Assembly: GCA_037144255.1 (NCBI GenBank) | Contig: JBAWXE010000027.1 | Span: forward strand, 1 to 28,370 | Reading direction: 5' to 3' | Length of the DNA stretch: 28,370 nt | Source: JBAWXE01 sp037144255 | Lineage (GTDB): Bacteria > Bacteroidota > Bacteroidia > Chitinophagales > Chitinophagaceae | Shown here: positions 1-8,572 of the stretch, in pieces | Layout of the letters: every line of letters starts with the position of its first letter | How positions within the stretch are numbered: the stretch's first letter is position 1 | Position numbers and translations under genes: made by a program | Notes under the pieces: model-generated | Database searches by the model: none | What the model was told of the DNA's origin: nothing | What the model saw: only the letters and a program-made list of their open reading frames with translations

Positions 1-6
1 GTCTTA

Positions 7-14
7 CAAAGCTA
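7..14 (-). promoter_or_regulatory. possible -7 box for a leftward gene outside the window
   Basis: Read on the minus strand this is TAGCTTTG, a perfect match to the Bacteroidota -7 consensus TAnnTTTG. It points off the left edge, divergent from ppa. No TTG is seen at the usual 19-21 nt upstream, and the gene it would serve is not in the window, so this is weak. The rest of 1-96 shows no gene. Confidence 0.25.
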
Positions 15-96
15 TGACAGAATGAATTCTTGATAGTTTAATGGTGGTTTTACCTATTTAACGAATAGAATCCGAAGTTATTGTCTTTTTCTGAAG

Positions 97-130
97 TTGG
101 TACGCTCAAGCCATTTAAGATTTACCTTTG
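97..130 (+). promoter_or_regulatory. promoter of the ppa operon
   Basis: TACCTTTG at 123-130 is a perfect Bacteroidota -7 box. The nearest upstream TTG (97-99) is 23 nt away, slightly wide for the usual spacing. Transcription would start around 135, so the ppa start at 153 is preferred over the in-frame TTG at 81, which lies upstream of this promoter. Confidence 0.5.
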
Positions 131-152
131 CAGCCAAACACTTGATATAAAT

Positions 153-689
153 ATGAGTTTTAATCCCTGGCATTCGGTAAGTTATGGCGAAAATGTACCT
201 GACAGAGTCAATGCCATCATAGAAATACCTAAGAATTCGAGAGCTAAATATGAGCTGGACAAGGAAACCGGTATGCTGAAACTGGATAGAGTATTGTATT
301 CTGCTGTATACTACCCTGCTAACTACGGTTTCATACCCCAAACGTATTGTGATGATAATGACCCGCTGGATATATTAGTATTATCACAAATAGAAATGCA
401 ACCATTATGTTTAGTAGAAGCCAAGATAATAGGCGTGATGCGGATGCTGGACCAGGGTGAGGCAGATGATAAGCTGATAGCTGTTTGTGCTAATGATATG
501 AGTGTAGCACATATAAATGACATCAGTGAATTACCTTCACACTTTATTGAAGAGTTGCGCCACTTCTTTGAAGAATACAAGAAACTGGAAAATAAGCTGG
601 TGAAAATTGAAGATTTTCAGGGTGCAAGACTGGCAAAGAAGATATTACAGCATAGCATAAATGATTATATAACCAAGTTCAAATCATAA
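153..689 (+). CDS. ppa: soluble inorganic pyrophosphatase (family I)
   Basis: Hydrolyses pyrophosphate to two phosphates in the cytosol, pulling nucleotide, tRNA-charging and activation reactions forward. The 178-aa protein has the usual length of bacterial family I enzymes and carries the signature DDNDPLDILVL at residues 67-77. Asp68, Asp70 and Asp73 correspond to E. coli Asp65, Asp67 and Asp70, which bind metal. A further Asp pair (Asp100, Asp105) matches the E. coli Asp97/Asp102 region. The ATG at 153 is chosen because it follows the promoter box by 22 nt. The in-frame TTG at 81 would add 24 residues unlike the family. First gene of an operon with the TSUP protein (3-nt gap) and asnS, an arrangement that makes sense because aminoacylation releases pyrophosphate. 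Confidence 0.95.
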   Translation: MSFNPWHSVSYGENVPDRVNAIIEIPKNSRAKYELDKETGMLKLDRVLYSAVYYPANYGFIPQTYCDDNDPLDILVLSQIEMQPLCLVEAKIIGVMRMLDQGEADDKLIAVCANDMSVAHINDISELPSHFIEELRHFFEEYKKLENKLVKIEDFQGARLAKKILQHSINDYITKFKS

Positions 690-692
690 GTT

Positions 693-1064
693 ATGAGTAT
701 AGGTACTATTTTAGGATTGTTGGCCGTAGGCCTGATAGCAGGTTTTCTGAGCAGTATGGTAGGCATAGGTGGTGGTACCATAATAGTACCCGCACTTGTG
801 TTCATGTTTGCCATGAGCCAAAAAATGGCACAAGGCACATCGCTGGCTATGATGATACCACCTATAGGTATACTGGCGGTGATCAATTATCATAAAGCGG
901 GGCAGGTAGATTTTAAAATTGCTGCCATACTCTGTGTATCATTCCTAGTGGGTGGTTACTTTGGAAGTAAAGTAGTACTGAATATGGATATGTTGATAGT
1001 GAAGAAATTCTTTGCCGTATTCCTCATTATCATTGCACTTAAATACTTGTTTTTAGATAAATAA
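693..1064 (+). CDS. TSUP/TauE-SafE family membrane protein, half-size
   Basis: A hydrophobic 123-aa protein with about four membrane segments. It contains the glycine-rich stretch SSMVGIGGGTIIVPALV near residues 20-36 and the TSLAM/PP motif near residues 49-57, both typical of the sulfite/sulfonate exporter (TSUP, formerly DUF81) family. Family members usually have about 240-270 residues built from two repeats, and this has one repeat unit. The frame is intact, starts 3 nt after ppa and ends 11 nt before asnS, so it looks like a real short version that would have to dimerise, not debris. Substrate unknown: sulfite, sulfoacetate or another small anion are family possibilities only. Confidence 0.75.
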   Translation: MSIGTILGLLAVGLIAGFLSSMVGIGGGTIIVPALVFMFAMSQKMAQGTSLAMMIPPIGILAVINYHKAGQVDFKIAAILCVSFLVGGYFGSKVVLNMDMLIVKKFFAVFLIIIALKYLFLDK

Positions 1065-1075
1065 TTAAAATACCC

Positions 1076-2509
1076 ATGGCACGTACCAAGATCAAAGACA
1101 TTCTGCAAAGTGAAAAGTTTGACTACAGTGTAAACATCAAAGGCTGGGTTCGCTCTTTCAGGAACAATCAATTTATAGCACTTAATGACGGCTCTTGCAT
1201 TGGCAACTTGCAAGTAGTCATAGATTTCAACAATATACCTGAGAGCCTGCTACGTAATATTACTACAGGAGCATCGCTGAGTATAGATGGTACAGTAGTA
1301 GCATCGCAAGGTAAAGGACAGAAAGTAGAAGTAAAGGCAGATACAGTAACACTGTTGGGAGAATGTGATGCAGAGAAATATCCGCTGCAACTGAAGAATA
1401 AACCGAGCCTAGAATATCTGCGTGAAATAGCGCATTTGCGTTTCCGTACCAATACATTTGGTGCTGTGTTTCGCGTGCGCCACTCACTAGCATATGCAGT
1501 ACATAAGTTCTACAACGACCGCGGGTTTGTTTATCTGCATACGCCTATCGTAACCGCATCGGATGCGGAAGGTGCAGGTGAAATGTTTCGTGTATCTACC
1601 TTACCATTTGACAATCCACCACGCAATGAAGATGGCAGTATAGATTACAAAGAAGATTTCTTTGGACGCTGTACAAACCTCACAGTAAGCGGACAGCTGG
1701 AAGCTGAACTGGGTGCTATGGCATTTGGAGAAGTGTATACATTCGGACCAACATTTCGTGCAGAGAATTCTAATACCGCACGCCACTTGGCAGAATTTTG
1801 GATGATAGAACCCGAAGTAGCATTCAACGATATACATGACAATATGGACCTTGCTGAAGATTTCATCAAGTATATCATTGCACATGTATTAGAACACAAT
1901 CGTGAAGATCTGACCTTCCTGGCACAAAGACTGGAAGAAGAAGACAAGCAGAAACCCATGAATGATCGAAATGAAATGGGACTGATAGAGAAATTGGAAT
2001 TTGTGCTGAACAACAAATTTGAACGCATCACTTATACTGATGCTATAGATATACTGCTGAATTCACCAGCTTATAAAAAGAAGAAATTCCAATATGAAGT
2101 GAGTTGGGGTATAGACTTGCAAAGTGAGCACGAACGATACTTGGTAGAAAAGCATTTTAAAAAACCAGTGATCGTTACTAACTATCCTAAAGACATTAAG
2201 GCATTCTACATGCGCCAAAATGATGATGGCAAAACAGTAGCAGCTATGGATATATTAGCGCCCGGGATAGGTGAAATAGTAGGAGGATCGCAAAGAGAGG
2301 AAAGACTAGACAGACTTACCCAACGCATGGAAGAGATGCATATACCTGCCGATGAAATGTATTGGTATTTAGATACACGCCGATTTGGTACAGTACCTCA
2401 TGCAGGATTTGGATTAGGTTTTGAGCGTATGGTACTTTTTGTAACAGGCATGGGGAATATACGTGACGTGATACCTTTCCCACGTACACCTAAAAATGCA
2501 GAATTTTAA
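1076..2509 (+). CDS. asnS: asparaginyl-tRNA synthetase
   Basis: Charges tRNA-Asn with asparagine using ATP. The 477-aa length fits class IIb AsnRS. An N-terminal OB-fold anticodon-binding domain (roughly residues 15-105) precedes the class II catalytic core. Motif 2 is seen as FRAENSNTARHLAEFWMIEP around residues 228-247, and motif 3 as GFGLGFERMV from residue 444, with Arg451 the ATP-binding arginine. The motif 2 wording (AENSNT...H) is characteristic of AsnRS rather than AspRS. Third gene of the ppa operon, 11 nt after the TSUP gene. A terminator hairpin follows 18 nt after the stop. Confidence 0.96.
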   Translation: MARTKIKDILQSEKFDYSVNIKGWVRSFRNNQFIALNDGSCIGNLQVVIDFNNIPESLLRNITTGASLSIDGTVVASQGKGQKVEVKADTVTLLGECDAEKYPLQLKNKPSLEYLREIAHLRFRTNTFGAVFRVRHSLAYAVHKFYNDRGFVYLHTPIVTASDAEGAGEMFRVSTLPFDNPPRNEDGSIDYKEDFFGRCTNLTVSGQLEAELGAMAFGEVYTFGPTFRAENSNTARHLAEFWMIEPEVAFNDIHDNMDLAEDFIKYIIAHVLEHNREDLTFLAQRLEEEDKQKPMNDRNEMGLIEKLEFVLNNKFERITYTDAIDILLNSPAYKKKKFQYEVSWGIDLQSEHERYLVEKHFKKPVIVTNYPKDIKAFYMRQNDDGKTVAAMDILAPGIGEIVGGSQREERLDRLTQRMEEMHIPADEMYWYLDTRRFGTVPHAGFGLGFERMVLFVTGMGNIRDVIPFPRTPKNAEF

Positions 2510-2526
2510 GACCATGCTATAAGATT

Positions 2527-2564
2527 ATAAGAAAGTTCGGCCCTACTGAGCCGACCTTTCTTAT
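2527..2564. terminator. bidirectional terminator between asnS and the WG-repeat gene
   Basis: Arms AAGAAAGTTCGGC (2529-2541) and GCCGACCTTTCTT (2550-2562) pair at 12 of 13 positions around an 8-nt loop, with two more A-T pairs outside. It lies between convergent stop codons, so it probably serves both genes. Confidence 0.8.
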
Positions 2565-3473
2565 TTAAAAACCTTTTTCTTTTCTCCAGGCTTCCAAGCT
2601 CATTTCCTCGCCACTAGGAGTGAGGAAGCGTATCTGTTTTCCATCGGCTGTAATCAGGAAAGACAAATGCTCTGACATCAATGAAACATCAGTTCTCAGA
2701 TCGATAAGATAATAGCCAGCCTTTGTATCCGGGTGTTCAGAAACTACTGCATGTATAGGCACTTTTAATTCAGCGGCATCCAATACATACTTCTGAATAT
2801 CTGTAACCTGAGATAGTAATTTTGCTACTTTACTTTCTTCTGCTGTGAGGGATATCGGTAATTTGAGTGCAGTGATGAGACTATCTGTAATGGAGAGTGT
2901 AGTATCGTTGTGATTAAATGTATATAACACATCCATGTTGCGATTAATAACATAACGCTCAGTGCATTTATAATTATTATCTCTTCCCGGTATTTTTCTT
3001 TGTTTGGTATACTTACAATGATTGCATGCAATAGTATAACCCCTATAGAAAGGTTGGACATAATTGAAAATAGCCGGTACCAGTACCTCTCCGTGTCTAT
3101 TCACAAAGCCCATGCGTCCATTGTTTACAAAACGTCTGAGACCCTCTACATAGTCATCGATACCATTGTCGACCCAGTAAGGAGAATATAGAAATTCACC
3201 TTTCCGATTAAAAGCCTTGAAACTATACCAATAATTCATTGAATCTGTGGGCTTTATGATATCGATAAGGTATATCTGTTCTTCAGTGATCTCTTTGCCT
3301 AATTCGTAGTAAAGGCTTTTATATTCAGGGGGAATAATCACTTTACCGCTCAGTGTTTTAATGCCACCCTTTTGAGGGTCTGTGCCATTGAAAAAATAAA
3401 GTGGCTCCTTGCTTTGAGAGAAACAAGGGGAGGATATGACAATTAGAACTAAGAAAAATAAATAACGCAGCAC
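2565..3473 (-). CDS. secreted WG-repeat protein of unknown function
   Basis: A 302-aa protein with an N-terminal signal peptide (hydrophobic residues 4-16, likely cleavage after PCFSQ at residues 16-20), so it is exported. A WG/KWG-type beta repeat is visible around residues 118-148 (GRMGFVNRHGEVLVPAIF, then a second short unit). A second beta-type segment occurs near residues 36-50. Cys150, Cys153 and Cys170 form a CxxC plus Cys cluster, possibly a metal site or disulfide (inference). The start is GTG at 3473: no ATG is available before the signal peptide. WG-repeat proteins are common in Bacteroidota and their role is mostly unknown. Single gene, divergent from the helix-hairpin-helix gene. 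Confidence 0.7.
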   Translation of the reverse strand: MLRYLFFLVLIVISSPCFSQSKEPLYFFNGTDPQKGGIKTLSGKVIIPPEYKSLYYELGKEITEEQIYLIDIIKPTDSMNYWYSFKAFNRKGEFLYSPYWVDNGIDDYVEGLRRFVNNGRMGFVNRHGEVLVPAIFNYVQPFYRGYTIACNHCKYTKQRKIPGRDNNYKCTERYVINRNMDVLYTFNHNDTTLSITDSLITALKLPISLTAEESKVAKLLSQVTDIQKYVLDAAELKVPIHAVVSEHPDTKAGYYLIDLRTDVSLMSEHLSFLITADGKQIRFLTPSGEEMSLEAWRKEKGF

Positions 3474-3532
3474 AGAAAATGAGGAAATATGATGTAAAAT
3501 AAATCAAAAAGTATAATTTCAAAGAAGGAAAC

Positions 3533-3994
3533 ATGAAACGGTTCATAAAAGCATATACTTCTTTCACCCGTACAGAGAAGTTGGGCATTATAGTACTCTT
3601 ATCGGTACTGTTACTACTTATTGCCTTTCGTTATACCATGCAGTGGTGGGTGCAGCCCCAAATAGATACAAGACAAGAACAGCAACTATCAGCATCATGG
3701 GGCAAATATAAACAAGAACAATACCTTCATAGTACAGATAGTACTAGTGAAGATGAAAGCCATTTTAACCAAGAAAGCCCCAATATTGCCACATCTTCTC
3801 TAATAGACCTAAATGCGGCAGATTCTATTACACTAATTGATCTGAAAGGTATTGGACCTAAAATTGCTCACCGTATACTGGATTACAGACGTAACAGAGG
3901 AAAATTTACTGATATTGGTCAGTTGAGGGAGATATACCACTTCCCTTCATCCACTCTAGCCTATCTTCAGACCCGACTTACGATACATAAGTAG
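3533..3994 (+). CDS. membrane-anchored ComEA-like helix-hairpin-helix protein
   Basis: A 153-aa protein with one transmembrane segment near residues 17-34 and an acidic/polar linker. Its C-terminal helix-hairpin-helix domain (about residues 92-153) starts with DLNAAD and carries the hairpin LKGIGPKIAHRIL. This layout resembles ComEA, the DNA-binding protein of natural transformation, which binds double-stranded DNA non-specifically outside the inner membrane. ComEA and related small HHH_3 proteins in Bacteroidota are usually annotated only as helix-hairpin-helix proteins, and no other competence gene lies nearby, so a role in DNA uptake is inference. A purine-rich AGAAGGA sits a few bases before the ATG. 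Confidence 0.75.
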   Translation: MKRFIKAYTSFTRTEKLGIIVLLSVLLLLIAFRYTMQWWVQPQIDTRQEQQLSASWGKYKQEQYLHSTDSTSEDESHFNQESPNIATSSLIDLNAADSITLIDLKGIGPKIAHRILDYRRNRGKFTDIGQLREIYHFPSSTLAYLQTRLTIHK

Positions 3995-4086
3995 TACTAA
4001 TATTAAACAAATGTGTAGTATAGGTTGATGAATGGCGAAAAATATCGTAAAATTGCCTCCTCAAATATACTTGGAACAATAGACAT

Positions 4087-5226
4087 ATGGACTTCAATTA
4101 TACCGAAACGCAACTGCAGATAGCCGACATGGTTCGCGACTTTGCCAACAAGAACATTCGTCCGAAAATGATGGAATGGGATGAATCTCAAAAATTCCCT
4201 GTAGAACTTTTTCATAAAATGGGAGAGTTGGGATTGATGGGGGTACTGGTACCTACAGAATATGGAGGTACGGGCTTAGGCTATTTTGAGTATGTAACTG
4301 TAATAACAGAGGTAGCAAAAGTATGTGGCTCTATCGGACTATCGGTAGCTGCGCATAACTCATTATGCACCGGTCATATATTATACTTCGGTTCTGAAGC
4401 GCAGAAGAAAAAATATTTACCAAAGCTGGCTAGTGGTGAATGGATAGGTGCCTGGGGACTTACAGAAGCTAACACAGGTAGCGATGCAGGCAATATGCGT
4501 TGCACTGCTACTAAAGATGGAAATGACTGGATACTGAATGGCACTAAAAACTGGATAACACATGGTATTACCGGACAGGTAGCTGTAGTATTGGCACGTA
4601 CAGGCGAACCTCGCCAGAGTGGTAACACTACTGCTTTCATAGTAGAACGTGGTACACCGGGTTTCAATGCAGGTAAGAAAGAAAATAAACTGGGTATGCG
4701 TGCTTCTGAGACCGCAGAACTGGTATTTGATAATTGTCGTATCTCTGATGCACAACGTATGGGCGATGTAGGAGATGGATTCCGTCAGGCGATGAAAATA
4801 TTGGATGGTGGACGTATCTCTATTGCTGCATTATCATTAGGTATAGCAAAAGGAGCTTATGAAGCAGCTTTGAAATATTCTAAAGAACGTCATCAGTTTG
4901 ATAAGCCTATCTCTGATTTCCAAGCTATAGCCTTCAAGCTGGCAGATATGGCTACGCAAATAGAAGCATCGGAACTGCTTATATATCAAGCAGCAGATAT
5001 GAAGAACCGCGGAGAGAAAATGACCAAACAATCTGCATTTGCTAAATATTATGCTTCTGAAGTAGCAGTACGTGTATCAACTGATGCGGTACAAATATTC
5101 GGAGGTTATGGATATACTAAGGACTTCCCTGTAGAGAAATTCTACCGTGATTCTAAACTGTGTACGATAGGTGAGGGTACATCTGAAATTCAGAAACTGG
5201 TTATCTCTCGTGAGATATTGAAATAA
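4087..5226 (+). CDS. acyl-CoA dehydrogenase (short-chain/butyryl-CoA type)
   Basis: FAD enzyme that inserts the alpha-beta double bond into acyl-CoA in beta-oxidation or branched-chain amino acid breakdown. The 379-aa length is normal. Visible signatures are WGLTEANTGSDA (about residues 122-133, flavin-binding region), QFDKPISDFQAIAFKLADM (about 270-288), and IGEGTSEIQ near the C-terminus, where Glu363 is the expected catalytic base, as in short- and medium-chain enzymes. Exact chain length or substrate (butyryl, isovaleryl, 2-methylbutyryl) cannot be set from sequence by eye. Single gene with its own terminator. Only a poor -7 match (TATACTTG, 4066-4073) lies upstream. Confidence 0.93.
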   Translation: MDFNYTETQLQIADMVRDFANKNIRPKMMEWDESQKFPVELFHKMGELGLMGVLVPTEYGGTGLGYFEYVTVITEVAKVCGSIGLSVAAHNSLCTGHILYFGSEAQKKKYLPKLASGEWIGAWGLTEANTGSDAGNMRCTATKDGNDWILNGTKNWITHGITGQVAVVLARTGEPRQSGNTTAFIVERGTPGFNAGKKENKLGMRASETAELVFDNCRISDAQRMGDVGDGFRQAMKILDGGRISIAALSLGIAKGAYEAALKYSKERHQFDKPISDFQAIAFKLADMATQIEASELLIYQAADMKNRGEKMTKQSAFAKYYASEVAVRVSTDAVQIFGGYGYTKDFPVEKFYRDSKLCTIGEGTSEIQKLVISREILK

Positions 5227-5242
5227 ATACAGAACAACATTT

Positions 5243-5280
5243 AATAAATATGCCCAAGCAAATGCTTGGGCATATTTATT
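5243..5280. terminator. bidirectional terminator after the acyl-CoA dehydrogenase gene
   Basis: A perfect 17-bp inverted repeat (5243-5259 and 5264-5280, core GCCCAAGC/GCTTGGGC) with a 4-nt loop sits between convergent stop codons. On the minus strand it is preceded by a T run. On the plus strand the 3' arm itself is T-rich. Confidence 0.8.
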
Positions 5281-5297
5281 AAAAAAATTCAAACAAA

Positions 5298-6326
5298 CTA
5301 TCCTTTTCTTCTGGCCATGAAGCGGTAAGATAACCCTGTAGTAAACTGATATTCAGAAGCAATGGCTGTGCCATTTACATATTGATACAAAGGAATATCG
5401 CTAGAGATATAAAACGAAAGGGTTTTGTAACTATAACTCAACTGTGGTATGAACAATACTTTTTTACCACCTGTAGACAAGACATCAAAGTTATATTTTG
5501 CCAACATGTCTATGTTCTTATCATACCCCATCTTATCCACCCATTCGCCTTTTAGTTGTAGAATCAAACCTAGTTTTTTGTAGATGGTCTTTCCGGCAAA
5601 AAGCCCTATGCCGGCATAATCTCCAAATCTCTGACCGATTGGATTCCAGCCCTTTCTTACATAAATGATGCTAGTGAAAAGCCTCAAATTCTTAGAGGGA
5701 TAACTGCGAAAACCAAATCCATAAAAGACAATATCCTGGGAACCTGTAGTTGTCATTACAGAAGGTGGCTTGGGTGTATAGTAATTCTTAAGCGTGTTAG
5801 GATCAGTAAACACTACAGATGAGTCGAGGTACTTGCCCAGTGGAATTTTATAACCTAAACCCAAAGTTGCTTCATTCTCTGTTGAAGCTGTTTCTTTCTT
5901 TAAAACTGTAAAGCGCGGGAATATGATCATATCACCTATGCCGGATGAGGAAACCTTATTATTATTGTTGAGCCCTATCTGTGTTTTATCAAAATAGTAT
6001 CCAAACTCTAAAGATAAAGTAAGCCTTTTAGTCAAACCATATGCTACTCTCGAATACTGATATTTGCTAGTGTAACTATCTAAATAGTCTCTGACCTTTT
6101 TAGTACCTGATTGGAAATTGTTGGAATAGATATACTGAAAACTGGTGCTTATTTCTGCTTGTCTTTTGAGTAATACACCCTGTGAAGTTCCGCCTGCTAT
6201 AGGGCTGCAACTACCTCCTGAACAGCAACCTTGGGCACTAAGATTATTCTGCGACATACAGCAACTCAAAAAAGCAAATAAGAGTGTCCATTTATTATTT
6301 AGAATAGGCTTGTTGAATTGCCACAT
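5298..6326 (-). CDS. putative outer-membrane beta-barrel with Cys-rich N-terminal tag
   Basis: A 342-aa protein with a signal peptide ending at LSAQ (residues 29-32), directly followed by GCCSGGSCSPIAGG, which holds Cys34, Cys35 and Cys40. The rest alternates short amphipathic strands with turns (for example RLTLSLEFGYYF, LRLFTSIIYV, LSFYISSDIPLY) and ends GLSYRFMARRKG, in the manner of an outer-membrane barrel of 12-14 strands. An in-frame TTG at 6347 would add seven residues, so the ATG at 6326 is preferred. It lies 26 nt downstream of the secreted thioredoxin-like gene, so the two probably form an operon. No specific family recognised. The Cys cluster suggests metal or thiol chemistry at the periplasmic N-terminus (inference). 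Confidence 0.65.
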   Translation of the reverse strand: MWQFNKPILNNKWTLLFAFLSCCMSQNNLSAQGCCSGGSCSPIAGGTSQGVLLKRQAEISTSFQYIYSNNFQSGTKKVRDYLDSYTSKYQYSRVAYGLTKRLTLSLEFGYYFDKTQIGLNNNNKVSSSGIGDMIIFPRFTVLKKETASTENEATLGLGYKIPLGKYLDSSVVFTDPNTLKNYYTPKPPSVMTTTGSQDIVFYGFGFRSYPSKNLRLFTSIIYVRKGWNPIGQRFGDYAGIGLFAGKTIYKKLGLILQLKGEWVDKMGYDKNIDMLAKYNFDVLSTGGKKVLFIPQLSYSYKTLSFYISSDIPLYQYVNGTAIASEYQFTTGLSYRFMARRKG

Positions 6327-6352
6327 ATAATTGATTTTAAGTTCCAAGTCAA

Positions 6353-7135
6353 CTACTTATTCACTATAAATCTCAGGGTAGCAGTTGATATTCCGGCAAT
6401 CAGTTTTAAGAAGTATATACCATTATTGAAATTACCATCGATATCCAATTCCAAATTGTGATCACCTGTTAATTGTGCTCCTTTAGCTTCATAATAGACC
6501 TTGCTTCCAAAACAATTATAGACCTCAATAGTCAGATCAGATGTTTCTGACAAGGAATATTTTAAGGATAGTTTTTTTACAGCAGGATTAGGATATGCCG
6601 TCATTTCCATACTAGAAGGGTTCATATTTACTATGCTCAATGCAGCAATAGCTGTATTGATAGCTGTTTGTAGATTAGCTGTATTCAGGCCATTATCCTG
6701 TGTGAAATAAACATGATGGTTGGTACCAGCCAACACAGCGATCTTAGGCATGGAGATAGTACCATAATCTGACTCTCTAAAGGATACATCAGAAAAAGTA
6801 GGTACTCCTCCCATACTATTGGTACTAGCCCAGCTGCTTAATGTAGCACATGTAGTATTAGCAATGTCATCTGATATGTAAAACAGCACTCTCCCGGGAT
6901 TGGAACCAGCATATCCTTGCACAACACTCTGCGCAGCTAATGAAGGGCCAATGCATGAACCACAAGGCTCAACAAATGATACAACAATTACCTTGCCGGC
7001 ATCCAGCTCTGCAAACAAATGATGTGAGGTACCTGAACAATCATTAGCTGTAAAATCAACAGCTGTTTGAGCGGAGACAGTGAAGAATGAACTTATAAAA
7101 AAAAGAAATAACTGTATTGACCTTTTCATACTCAT
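6353..7135 (-). CDS. secreted thioredoxin-like protein with T9SS sorting domain
   Basis: Signal peptide (residues 3-23, cleaved near TVSAQ), then a thioredoxin-like fold: strand VIVVSFVEP followed by the redox motif C58-G-S-C61. A Pro in SMPKIAVL (about residue 130) is in the position of the cis-proline. A C-terminal domain of about 80 residues starts at TAYPNPAVKKLSL and ends FIVNK, the type A T9SS (Por) sorting domain, so the protein should be exported to the surface or medium. CGSC is an unusual thioredoxin-fold dipeptide. The ATG at 7135 or at 7129 both fit; a start at 7171 would put 14 polar residues before the signal peptide. The barrel gene follows after 26 nt. Confidence 0.7.
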   Translation of the reverse strand: MSMKRSIQLFLFFISSFFTVSAQTAVDFTANDCSGTSHHLFAELDAGKVIVVSFVEPCGSCIGPSLAAQSVVQGYAGSNPGRVLFYISDDIANTTCATLSSWASTNSMGGVPTFSDVSFRESDYGTISMPKIAVLAGTNHHVYFTQDNGLNTANLQTAINTAIAALSIVNMNPSSMEMTAYPNPAVKKLSLKYSLSETSDLTIEVYNCFGSKVYYEAKGAQLTGDHNLELDIDGNFNNGIYFLKLIAGISTATLRFIVNK

Positions 7136-7253
7136 TAATTTATTGCATGCTGTTTTACAACTATACATCAAATCCAGTATTTAAATTATGACCTCTGTCA
7201 TTTCTAGGTGAATATGGGACACTACTATGCAGGAAACGCTTTATCCCTAGCCC

Positions 7254-7279
7254 AAAAAGCCTCGACAATGTCAAGGCTT
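7254..7279 (-). terminator. terminator of odhB
   Basis: On the minus strand, AAGCCTTGAC (7279-7270), loop ATT, then GTCGAGGCTT (7266-7257): ten pairs, one of them G-T, running into a T run. It lies 22 nt after the odhB stop. Confidence 0.75.
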
Positions 7280-7301
7280 GAATAAAATAAATTGTCAATA
7301 C

Positions 7302-8534
7302 TTATAATTCCAATAATGCTTTTACAGGATCTTGCCCAATTAAAAGCAACTCAGGATTCTCCAATAACTCTTTAACTCTTACCAAGAAACTTACTGACTC
7401 ACGTCCATCTATAATACGATGATCATAACTAAGGGCTACATACATCATAGAACGAATCTCTACTTTGCCATTGATGGCCATAGGACGGTCTTGTATCTTA
7501 TGCATACCCAATATAGCCGACTGTGGAATATTAATAATAGGCGTAGACATAAGTGAACCAAATACACCACCATTGGTAATAGTGAAGGTACCACCAGTCA
7601 TTTCTTCCATTGTCAGTTTATTCTCACGTGCCTTTTTAGCCAACTCTCCTACTTTGGCTTCAATCTCAGCCATACTCATGCTCTCAGCATTTCGTATTAC
7701 AGGCACTACTAGGCCCTTAGGTGCAGACACGGCTATTGAAATATCGCAATACTGATGATAGATGATCTCATCTCCTTTGATATATGCATTTACAGATGGC
7801 CATTCCATACATGCATAACAAACGGCCTTTGTGAAGAAGGACATAAAGCCTAGATTCACCCCATGCTGTTCTTTGAAAGTATCTTTATACTGCTTGCGTA
7901 TCTCCATGATACGAGTCATATTTACTTCGTTGAAGGTAGTAAGCATGGCAGTTGTATTCTTAGCTTCAACCAATCTGCGAGAAACAGTCTTGCGCAAGTT
8001 GCTCATCTTCTCATGCTTCTCATCACGACTATTGGCATCTGCACCAACTTTACGACCAGAATGTGAAAGCATTTCCAACACATCATGTTTCAGTATTTTA
8101 CCTAGAGCTCCAGTGCCTTTTACTTCAGCAGGCTTCACTTGTTTTTCGGCCATTATAGCATGTGCAACAGGGGTAGCTTTTACATCAGCAGGTTTTGATG
8201 CAGTGGTAGAAAAAGTAGTAGGTGTACTTGCAGGAGTTGGCTCTTTTGCAACAGGTTTTGATTCCTGCTTAGGAGCAGTTACTACCTCGGCAGGTTTTGC
8301 GGCAGTCTCGTCTATCTTACAAGCTATGTCACCTATATTAAGCGTATTATCTTCTTTTGCTACTATATGCAATATACCTGCTTTCTCAGCATTCAATTCG
8401 AAAGTAGCTTTCTCAGATTCCAGTTCACAGAGTACTTCATCGCGCTCTACCCAATCACCTTCTTTCTTAACCCACTTTACTAAGGTCACTTCGGTTATAG
8501 ACTCTCCTATGGTAGGAACTTTAATATCTATCAT
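7302..8534 (-). CDS. odhB: 2-oxoglutarate dehydrogenase E2 (dihydrolipoyl succinyltransferase)
   Basis: E2 core of the TCA-cycle 2-oxoglutarate dehydrogenase, moving the succinyl group from E1 to CoA. The 410-aa chain has, in order, one lipoyl domain (residues 1-75; the lipoylated lysine is Lys42 in ESEKATFEL), an Ala/Pro/Lys linker, a peripheral-subunit-binding segment (about 122-158) and a catalytic domain ending with HRIIDG (His372, Asp376). The N-terminus IDIKVPTIGESITEVTL and the ESEKATFE lipoyl motif are typical of SucB/OdhB rather than pyruvate or branched-chain E2. The E1 gene is not next to it here. It has its own promoter and a terminator. Confidence 0.9.
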   Translation of the reverse strand: MIDIKVPTIGESITEVTLVKWVKKEGDWVERDEVLCELESEKATFELNAEKAGILHIVAKEDNTLNIGDIACKIDETAAKPAEVVTAPKQESKPVAKEPTPASTPTTFSTTASKPADVKATPVAHAIMAEKQVKPAEVKGTGALGKILKHDVLEMLSHSGRKVGADANSRDEKHEKMSNLRKTVSRRLVEAKNTTAMLTTFNEVNMTRIMEIRKQYKDTFKEQHGVNLGFMSFFTKAVCYACMEWPSVNAYIKGDEIIYHQYCDISIAVSAPKGLVVPVIRNAESMSMAEIEAKVGELAKKARENKLTMEEMTGGTFTITNGGVFGSLMSTPIINIPQSAILGMHKIQDRPMAINGKVEIRSMMYVALSYDHRIIDGRESVSFLVRVKELLENPELLLIGQDPVKALLEL

Positions 8535-8572
8535 GAAACAAATGAGATTTTATTATAGAGTTGTACGGACAG

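Noticed and set aside
3533..3994. A competence (DNA uptake) locus
   Set aside because: Only the ComEA-like HHH protein is present; no comEC, comF or pilus genes in the neighbourhood.
4066..4073. TATACTTG as promoter of the acyl-CoA dehydrogenase
   Set aside because: One mismatch in the box, and the nearest TTG is only 10 nt upstream, so it is too weak to list.
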